In this document: piece by piece, positions 58,760 through 64,000 of the stretch
How positions within the stretch are numbered: the first letter of the stretch is position 1
How the letters are laid out: the number at the start of each line of letters is the position of its first letter
Assembly (NCBI GenBank): GCA_964511015.1
Contig: CAZEDX010000006.1
Span: 26,880-90,879 of the forward strand
DNA length: 64,000 nt
Source of the DNA: FEN-1099 sp964511015
Lineage (GTDB): Bacteria > Lernaellota > Lernaellaia > Lernaellales > Lernaellaceae
Reading direction: 5' to 3'
Made by a program: the position numbers and the translations under genes
The notes under the pieces: model-generated
Database searches by the model: none
The model's input: only the letters and a program-made list of their open reading frames with translations
Told to the model about the DNA's origin: nothing

Positions 58760-60067
58760 ATGAACAATACCCTGGAATCGTTGTTGTCCTTTCTCGCGGC
58801 TTCGCCGACCGCCGCGCATACCGTGCTCGAAGCGGCACAGCGCCTGACCGCCGACGGGTTCCGCGAACTCGACGAACGTGCGGCCTGGAAGCTGAAGGCC
58901 GGCGACAAGTTCTTCGTCACCCGCGGCCGCTCGGCGTTGATCGCCGGCATCGTCGGCAAGCAGCCGCCGGCCAAGGCCGGCTTCCGCATTGTCGGCGCGC
59001 ACACCGACGTGCCCGCCCTGCGCGTGAAGCCGCGCGCCCGGTACGCGCATGAGGGCTATTTGCAGCTCGGCGTCGAAGTCTACGGCGGGCCGATTCTGGC
59101 CACTTGGCTCGACCGCGACCTGGGCCTGGCCGGCCGCGCCATTGTGCGCGAAGCCGGCGGCCTGCGCGAAGTGCTGGCCCGGATCGACCGGCCGGTCTGC
59201 CGCATCCCCAGCGTGGCCATTCATCTCAACCGCCAGGTGAACGACGACGGCCTCAAGCTCGACAAACAGAAGCACCTGGCGCCATTGTTCGGCCTGGGCG
59301 ACAACGAACGCTTGCAGGCCGGCGCGTTGAAACAGGCGCTGGCCGAAGCGGTGGGCGTTGCCGCCGAAGACATCGTCGAATGCCGACTCGACCTGGTCGA
59401 CACCCAACCGCCCGCCGTCGGCGGCATCGAGAACGAACTGGTCTTCGCCCGCGGCATCGACAACCTGGTCTCGTGCTTTGCCGCTTGTGTCGCGCTCGGC
59501 TCGTTGTCCGCTCCGCTCGAGGCCACAGCGCTGATCGCGCTATTCGACAGCGAAGAGGCCGGGTCCAACACGATCGGCGGCGCCGGTTCGACGTTCCTCG
59601 ATGTCGTGCTCGAGCGGCTGTGCCAGAAGGGCAAGAACCCGCGCGAGGATCTGCAGCGTGCGCTGGCCCAGTCGCTGCTGGTGTCGGCCGACGGCGCGCA
59701 TGCGGTGCATCCGAATTACGCCGACCGCCACGAGCCGCGGCACAAGCCCGCGCTCAACGGCGGCCCGGTGATCAAGATCAACGCCGGCGAGCGGTACGCC
59801 ACGACCGTCGCCACGCAGACCTATTTGCAGGAATGCGCGCTGGTTGCGGGCGTGCCGGTGCAATTCTTCGCCATGCGGTCCGACCTGCCGTGCGGCTCGA
59901 CGATCGGGCCGATCAGCGCCACGCGCTTGGGTGTATCCGCCGTCGATGTCGGTGCGCCGATGTTGTCGATGCACTCCATTCGCGAAACCACCGGCGCTGC
60001 TGATGCCCGCTTGTTGGCCGACCTGCTGGCGGCGCACCTGGGCGGGGAGGTGGCGCTGGTTCGCTAA
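58760..60067 (+). CDS. apeB: M18 family aspartyl aminopeptidase
   Basis: 435 residues, full length. Zinc ligands and catalytic residues in family order: VGAHTDVPALRVKP, ARGIDNLVSCFA (bridging Asp), FDSEEAGSNTIGGAGS (Glu-Glu), VSADGAHAVHPNY, and C-terminal LSMHSIRE (His). Removes N-terminal acidic residues from peptides in the cytoplasm. GGAG lies 9 bases before the ATG. Confidence 0.95.
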   Translation: MNNTLESLLSFLAASPTAAHTVLEAAQRLTADGFRELDERAAWKLKAGDKFFVTRGRSALIAGIVGKQPPAKAGFRIVGAHTDVPALRVKPRARYAHEGYLQLGVEVYGGPILATWLDRDLGLAGRAIVREAGGLREVLARIDRPVCRIPSVAIHLNRQVNDDGLKLDKQKHLAPLFGLGDNERLQAGALKQALAEAVGVAAEDIVECRLDLVDTQPPAVGGIENELVFARGIDNLVSCFAACVALGSLSAPLEATALIALFDSEEAGSNTIGGAGSTFLDVVLERLCQKGKNPREDLQRALAQSLLVSADGAHAVHPNYADRHEPRHKPALNGGPVIKINAGERYATTVATQTYLQECALVAGVPVQFFAMRSDLPCGSTIGPISATRLGVSAVDVGAPMLSMHSIRETTGAADARLLADLLAAHLGGEVALVR

Positions 60068-60131
60068 GCGGCGGCTCGCTGTGGGATCGATCGCGGACAA
60101 ACAGCATGAGCAGCCTTGGAGAGGGTGAGTC

Positions 60132-61781
60132 GTGGAACGCCGGCTGATTCCCGTCTGCCTCTTGTTGTTGGCTGCCGGCTCTGCCGGTGCGCTACTCTCC
60201 TGCGACTGCGGCGACGACGATGAGACCGGCGACGATGACGACACTGCGCCGGTCGACGACGACGCCACGTCCCTCGACGACGATACGGCCGCCGACGACG
60301 ATTCCGCCCCTGTCGACGATGACACCGTCCCGCCGCCCGAGATCGCCTGGGTCGACTGCGACACCTTCTTCGACGAGCAGACCGCCGCGTTGGTGCCGGC
60401 CGACGTGCGGTGCGGCACAATCCCCGCGCCGTTCGACCGTGACGACGAGAACAGTGTATCGATCGACGTTCGTTTCGCCATCGCGCCCTGCACCGGCGAA
60501 CAAAGCGCCGGCATGCTCGCGGTCGAGCTCGGCGGTCCGGATCCGAATCTCCGTAATCTGACGTTGCTCACCCTGCTGCCCGACGGCATTCTGGCGCGCG
60601 AGCTGCGTGAGCGATTCGATCTTCTTTTCGTCGAGGCCCGCGGCTCGGCCACTTCCTCGACCCCGCTGGTCTGCCCCGATACGTTGCTGGGCCGGTACTA
60701 CAGCGGGCCGGACGAATACCGCGCCCTGGTGCGCCAATGCCTCGCGGCGCTGCCGACGCCGCTCGATCCGGCGCACATGTCGACCATCGATAGCGTGGAC
60801 GATCTCGACCTGGTGCGCGCCGCCCTCGGTCTCGACCAGTTGCGGCTGTTCGGCAATAGCTACGGTTCGCGCTACATGCTCGAATACATCCGGCGCCACG
60901 GCGCACACGTGCCGGCCTATCTGCTCGATTCGACGCTGCCGCCGGAATCGACTTGCCGGCACGATCTGGACCGCAACCTGCGCACACTCAGCGCCGACTG
61001 CAACGCCTCGGCCAGTTGCCACGGTTGGACGGACGATCTGTGGTCCGACACCGCGCGTATCATCGCGGAGTTGGCCGACGATCCGCTCCCGGCGGTCGAC
61101 GCCTGGGCGCTGACCGAAGACCTGTTCCATCTCGGCGACGCGACATTTTTGCTGCGCTACTGGGCGGGCGTCGTCTATCTGGTCAACGGGGGCAACCGCC
61201 AGGCGCTCAGCGAGTTTCATTTCTTCGCCCGCCTTAACTTGCCGGCGCGCACCTCGTTTCCCACCGATGGCGAGACGTTTCAGTTCGATCCGTACAGCGA
61301 CAATGTACTGTGCATCGACCATCCGACCTGGTACGAAACCGACGTCAGCCAGTTCGTGCTGTGGCGGCTCAGCCCACCATACGTTCCGTTTGTGCAGCAG
61401 AAGTGGATGAGCCGCACCGCGTGCGAGGAACTGGCCGCGATCTGGGAAACCGAGCCGGCGGTCGACCGCGCGCCGGTGGTGTCCGACCTGCCGGGGTTGC
61501 TGATCGCGCCGCGGTTCGACGACGCCACGCCATGGCCCGACGCGCGCGACGCCATCGCGCACGGGCTATCGGGCGCGACACTGGTGAAAGTCAACGCTGA
61601 CCACAGTGTGCTGCTCGACATCGGCCGCCCGACCCAACACCTCTCTCCCGCCGACCAGCAATGCCTGCGCGAACTCGCCCCTGACTGGCTTGAAGCGCCG
61701 TTCGATCCGTTCACCCGCCGTTGCGTGAAGGCGTTAGGGAAACGGTTGGATTTCGACTACGGCGCGGCGTGGCGGCCGTAA
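60132..61781 (+). CDS. Asp-rich lipoprotein, S33-type peptidase / alpha-beta hydrolase
   Basis: 549 residues. Lipobox LLSC, then DCG and an Asp-rich linker (about 27-65). The hydrolase domain resembles tripeptidyl-aminopeptidases: FDLLFVEARGSATSS (usual Asp-x-Arg-Gly-x-Gly-x-Ser loop), DSVDDLDLVRAALGLDQLRLFGNSYGSRYMLEY with the nucleophile Ser, DLPGLLIAPRFDDATPW (Asp) and VNADHSVLL (His). GTG start with GAGGG upstream. Acts outside the cytoplasm on peptides. It follows apeB by 64 bases, and a joint peptide-use role is possible. Confidence 0.88.
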   Translation: MERRLIPVCLLLLAAGSAGALLSCDCGDDDETGDDDDTAPVDDDATSLDDDTAADDDSAPVDDDTVPPPEIAWVDCDTFFDEQTAALVPADVRCGTIPAPFDRDDENSVSIDVRFAIAPCTGEQSAGMLAVELGGPDPNLRNLTLLTLLPDGILARELRERFDLLFVEARGSATSSTPLVCPDTLLGRYYSGPDEYRALVRQCLAALPTPLDPAHMSTIDSVDDLDLVRAALGLDQLRLFGNSYGSRYMLEYIRRHGAHVPAYLLDSTLPPESTCRHDLDRNLRTLSADCNASASCHGWTDDLWSDTARIIAELADDPLPAVDAWALTEDLFHLGDATFLLRYWAGVVYLVNGGNRQALSEFHFFARLNLPARTSFPTDGETFQFDPYSDNVLCIDHPTWYETDVSQFVLWRLSPPYVPFVQQKWMSRTACEELAAIWETEPAVDRAPVVSDLPGLLIAPRFDDATPWPDARDAIAHGLSGATLVKVNADHSVLLDIGRPTQHLSPADQQCLRELAPDWLEAPFDPFTRRCVKALGKRLDFDYGAAWRP

Positions 61782-61828
61782 ACCATGGCCGAGTGTTGCT
61801 CCGAGGCCCGCGGCTTTCGTGAAACAAA

Positions 61829-62236
61829 TTAGTCCATTTTGACGTACGAGATCGCCGCCAACGTGGAATGGCCGAGGTGGACCGCCAGGTCGATGCGGCG
61901 GCGCAGGTTGTCGGCCAGTTCGATCGCCTCGATCTTGGCCAATTCGTCCGCGCTTAGGTCGAGCCACACCACGCCGGTCAACGCCGCGGTTGGTTCGGCC
62001 GGCAGCATAAACGGCATGTCGCGGCCGTTCACGTTCACCCGATCGTGCCGGAAGCCGCGCGCCATCGCCGGCGCGAACGCGGCCGCGCGTCCGAGCACCG
62101 CGGCCATTTTGTCGGGGTTTTGCAGTCCGCCGCAAACGAACACGTTGATGCGGCCCGCGAAGCGGTCGCGGTTTTCGTGGGGGTCGGCCACGAAGTACAG
62201 CGCATTGCGTTCCGCGTCGTAGCTGGGGGTGTACAT
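61829..62236 (-). CDS. Gamma-glutamylcyclotransferase-like (AIG2 fold) protein
   Basis: 135 residues. Opening INVFVCGGLQNPDKMAAVLGRAA matches the substrate loop of the GGCT/AIG2 fold, where the usual reading is YGTL. VWLDLSADELAKIEAIE supplies the region of the catalytic Glu. The C-terminus is ISYVKMD. ATG 62236 with GGGAGG 5 bases upstream, 20 bases after the ABC permease stop, so it is at the end of the metal-uptake operon. It could act on gamma-glutamyl peptides; the altered loop makes this uncertain. Confidence 0.72.
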   Translation of the reverse strand: MYTPSYDAERNALYFVADPHENRDRFAGRINVFVCGGLQNPDKMAAVLGRAAAFAPAMARGFRHDRVNVNGRDMPFMLPAEPTAALTGVVWLDLSADELAKIEAIELADNLRRRIDLAVHLGHSTLAAISYVKMD

Positions 62237-62256
62237 CGCCGCCTCCCGTCCGCCGT

Positions 62257-63075
62257 TCAATGCCCGCGCCGCCAGCGGCCGATCAACGCGCAGGCGGCGA
62301 AGCATGCCACCGCGATCAGAATGATGCCGGCGCCGGTCGGCACACGGGTCTGGAAGCTGAGGAACAGGCCGCTCATACTCGCGGCCAGGCCGATGGTCAC
62401 CGCCGTCCAGAAGCTGCCGGCGACCGTGTGGGCGACCTGCCGCGCCGCCGCTGCGGGCACCAGCAGCAGCGCCGTGACCAACAGCGCGCCAACGAATCGC
62501 ACCGCCGCCGCGACCAACCCCGCCAATAGCAAGGCGAACACGGTTTCCAGCCAGCGCACCGGCACGCCTTCGGCGCGGGCCATTTGCGGCGACAGGCCGG
62601 CCAACGCCAGGCGGTTGCCGAACCACGCCAGGAAGGCGAGGGCGGTTACGGCCAGCGCGCCGGCCGCGACGAGTTCGGTGTTGGTTACCGCGAGCACGTC
62701 GCCGAAGAGGTACTTCGAAAAGTTGAGCATCTGGCTGCGAATGCTGACCAGCGCCAAGCCCAGGGCAATCGCCGCCGAGAGAAACACGCCGATCACGGTG
62801 TCGGTCGGCAGCCGGCCGGTCGACTTGAACCAGATCACGACGACAGCTACCACGAGTGCAAAGACCACCATCGTCGTGACCGGATTCAGCCCAAAGACCA
62901 ACCCAAGCGCGACTCCGGTAAAGGCGCTATGCGCGATGGCGTCGGAAAAGAACGCCATTCGCGCTTGAATCACCTGGGTGCCCATCGCCGCGCACGCCGG
63001 CGCCAGCAACGCCAGCGCTAGCGCCGCGCGCTGCATGAAAGCCGGCTCCAGCCAGGCGGTCAGCCAATCCATCAT
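62257..63075 (-). CDS. Zinc/manganese ABC transporter permease (ABC-3 family)
   Basis: 272 residues with eight or nine membrane segments. FMQRAALALALLAPACAAMGTQVIQARMAFFSDAIAHSAFTGVALG is the family's first block (positions 12-57); later come GRLPTDTVIGVFLSAAIALG and ALLVTALLLVPAAAAR. It takes up Zn, Mn or Fe together with the ATPase upstream. Start: ATG 63075 or the adjacent ATG 63072, with GGAGG just upstream; overlaps the ATPase stop (ATGA). Confidence 0.92.
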   Translation of the reverse strand: MMDWLTAWLEPAFMQRAALALALLAPACAAMGTQVIQARMAFFSDAIAHSAFTGVALGLVFGLNPVTTMVVFALVVAVVVIWFKSTGRLPTDTVIGVFLSAAIALGLALVSIRSQMLNFSKYLFGDVLAVTNTELVAAGALAVTALAFLAWFGNRLALAGLSPQMARAEGVPVRWLETVFALLLAGLVAAAVRFVGALLVTALLLVPAAAARQVAHTVAGSFWTAVTIGLAASMSGLFLSFQTRVPTGAGIILIAVACFAACALIGRWRRGH

Positions 63076-63887
63076 GACCTCCGGCCCAGGTGTTCGTGCG
63101 GCACGCCGCTTTCGCATTCGCGGCAGTGCGCCGGTTCGGCGCCGATGGCCATCAGGCCATACAGCGCGGTAACGCGCTCGGGTGTCAGCATCTGCTTCGG
63201 CGGGCCTTCGAAGAGCACCGATTTGTTCAGCGCAATCACGTGCTCGGCGTGTCGCAATACCGCCGACAGGTCATGCGACACCCACAGCACGGTCAGATTG
63301 TGGCTCTTCGCCAATTGGTCGAGCAGCTCGCAGAACAGTTCTCCGCCGGCGACGTCGAGGCCGGCGCCCGGCTCATCGAGCAGCAGAATGTCCGGCTCGT
63401 TCCGCAGCGCCGCGGCGACCAGCACCCGCTTGAGTTCTCCACCCGACAACACACCCAAAGGCCGGTGGGCCAGCGCGGCGGCATGAGTGAATTCCAGCGC
63501 GCGCATTGCCTGCTCGACCAGCTCCCGGCGGCGGCCGAGCCACAGCGGTCGACGTTGTCGGCCGAGGCAGAGGAAATCGAGCACCGTCACCGGCGCATCA
63601 CGGTCGAAGGCGATCTGTTGCGGCACCAGGCCAATCCGGTGCTGTTCGCGGCCCGGCGGCAAGTGGCGGCAGAACTTGATCGAGCCGGTGTACGGCGTCT
63701 GGCCGAGAATGGCCGCGATCAGCGTCGACTTGCCCGCGCCGTTCGGCCCCACCAGCGCAGTGACGCCGCGGCATTCGATGGCCGCGTTCACGTCGACCAG
63801 CACCTGGCGCTCGCCATAGCGCACGTTCAGGTGGCGGATGTCGATCGAGATGTCCGCCGGTCGAATTTGCGGATTATGGCCGGACAC
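63072..63887 (-). CDS. Zinc/manganese ABC transporter ATP-binding protein
   Basis: 271 residues. Walker A GPNGAGKST, Q-loop VPQQIAFDRDAPVTV, signature LSGGELKRVLVA, Walker B DILLLDEPGAGLD and H-loop WVSHDLSAV. The C-terminus PAHCRECESGVPHEHLG has Cys/His residues that might sense metal. GTG start at 63887 with AGGAGG 6 bases upstream. It overlaps the end of the upstream substrate-binding gene by 14 bases. Specificity (Zn or Mn) is inferred from the permease family. Confidence 0.93.
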   Translation of the reverse strand: MSGHNPQIRPADISIDIRHLNVRYGERQVLVDVNAAIECRGVTALVGPNGAGKSTLIAAILGQTPYTGSIKFCRHLPPGREQHRIGLVPQQIAFDRDAPVTVLDFLCLGRQRRPLWLGRRRELVEQAMRALEFTHAAALAHRPLGVLSGGELKRVLVAAALRNEPDILLLDEPGAGLDVAGGELFCELLDQLAKSHNLTVLWVSHDLSAVLRHAEHVIALNKSVLFEGPPKQMLTPERVTALYGLMAIGAEPAHCRECESGVPHEHLGRRS

Positions 63888-63999
63888 GCCACGCCTCCTG
63901 CAACTGTCTCGCGGTCGCCCGCGCCTGGTCGACGAACGCCGTCGGCCCCCGCGCGCCCGTGGTGGGCAGGTCGATGGTCGCCACGGGCACGCCAAGCTC
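63874..63999 (-). CDS. Metal ABC transporter substrate-binding protein, 3' end only
   Basis: The last 41 residues (ELGVPVATIDLPTTG to AWRVRP, stop TAA at 63874) are visible before the window edge. ELGVPVATID fits the C-terminal strand-helix of ZnuA-like cluster 9 binding proteins, and the place ahead of the ATPase gene supports that. The product type is inferred mainly from operon position. Confidence 0.55.
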   Translation of the reverse strand, partial: ELGVPVATIDLPTTGARGPTAFVDQARATARQLQEAWRVRP

Positions 64000-64000
64000 A

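Overview
The window reads as a stretch of a GC-rich (roughly 60%) Gram-negative bacterial chromosome from an uncultured or poorly known lineage. Evidence for Gram-negative character is an outer-membrane beta-barrel protein, many lipoproteins, and lgt. Several lipoproteins carry long aspartate-rich linkers directly after the lipobox cysteine (Cys-x-Cys-Gly followed by Asp runs) or Asp-rich C-terminal tails. This style is common in deltaproteobacterial/Myxococcota-like and neighbouring candidate phyla; the exact phylum cannot be fixed from sequence reading alone. Two complete tRNA genes (Val-UAC, Leu-UAG) and housekeeping genes (argS, infA, ftsY, lgt, an M18 aminopeptidase) mark it as chromosomal.

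Layout. 1-2.3 kb: end of a clan-A glycoside hydrolase, a DUF188 protein and a diguanylate cyclase with an N-terminal two-CW zinc-type region. 2.78-15.85 kb: a 13-kb integrative element inserted in tRNA-Val. It is bounded by a 15-bp direct repeat lying in the tRNA anticodon arm and carries helically phased TGCGCAC repeats near both ends. Its tyrosine integrase and excisionase-like genes sit beside the restored tRNA. Its cargo is mostly unrecognised: a DUF3800 protein, a membrane protein coupled to a proline-rich partner, an FG-GAP repeat protein with an Asp tail, a large HD-domain protein with a 95-residue partner, and a winged-helix-like gene next to iteron-like repeats. 15.9-25.2 kb: a remarkable lipoprotein that fuses a tetraheme cytochrome to a CrtI-type flavoprotein, then lgt, two Asp-rich lipoproteins, a PP2C phosphatase pair and a ceramidase-like enzyme.

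25.3-35.0 kb: a 210-nt structured RNA with its own terminator (6S-like or new), a membrane-anchored phosphodiesterase, a metallophosphoesterase with an altered GNH motif, a GH4 glycosidase coupled to a PfkB kinase, and a six-PAS/GAF hybrid histidine kinase. 35.1-45.7 kb: a frameshifted lipoprotein, a B12-binding radical SAM enzyme, a BtrH-type protein, a sulfatase-like lipoprotein, a porin-like barrel, and a surface-modification cluster (membrane glycosyltransferase, SGNH/SUMF1 fusion, phosphodiesterase lipoprotein). 45.7-48.9 kb: an OmpR-type two-component pair divergent from a four-EF-hand calcium protein. Three TTTGTATC direct repeats at exact 10-bp spacing lie between them.

49-64 kb: argS, an enolase-superfamily enzyme, infA, ftsY, an Asp-rich lipoprotein, tRNA-Leu, a TPR lipoprotein, and then a PilZ / HD-GYP-like / HAMP / small membrane protein series suggesting c-di-GMP-linked signalling. 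These are followed by apeB, an S33-type peptidase lipoprotein, a GGCT-like gene, and a zinc/manganese ABC uptake operon running off the right edge. The strongest candidates for undescribed biology are the heme-flavin lipoprotein fusion, the integrative element's HD-protein/small-protein pair and its iteron/arm-site architecture, and the structured RNA at 25.3-25.5 kb.
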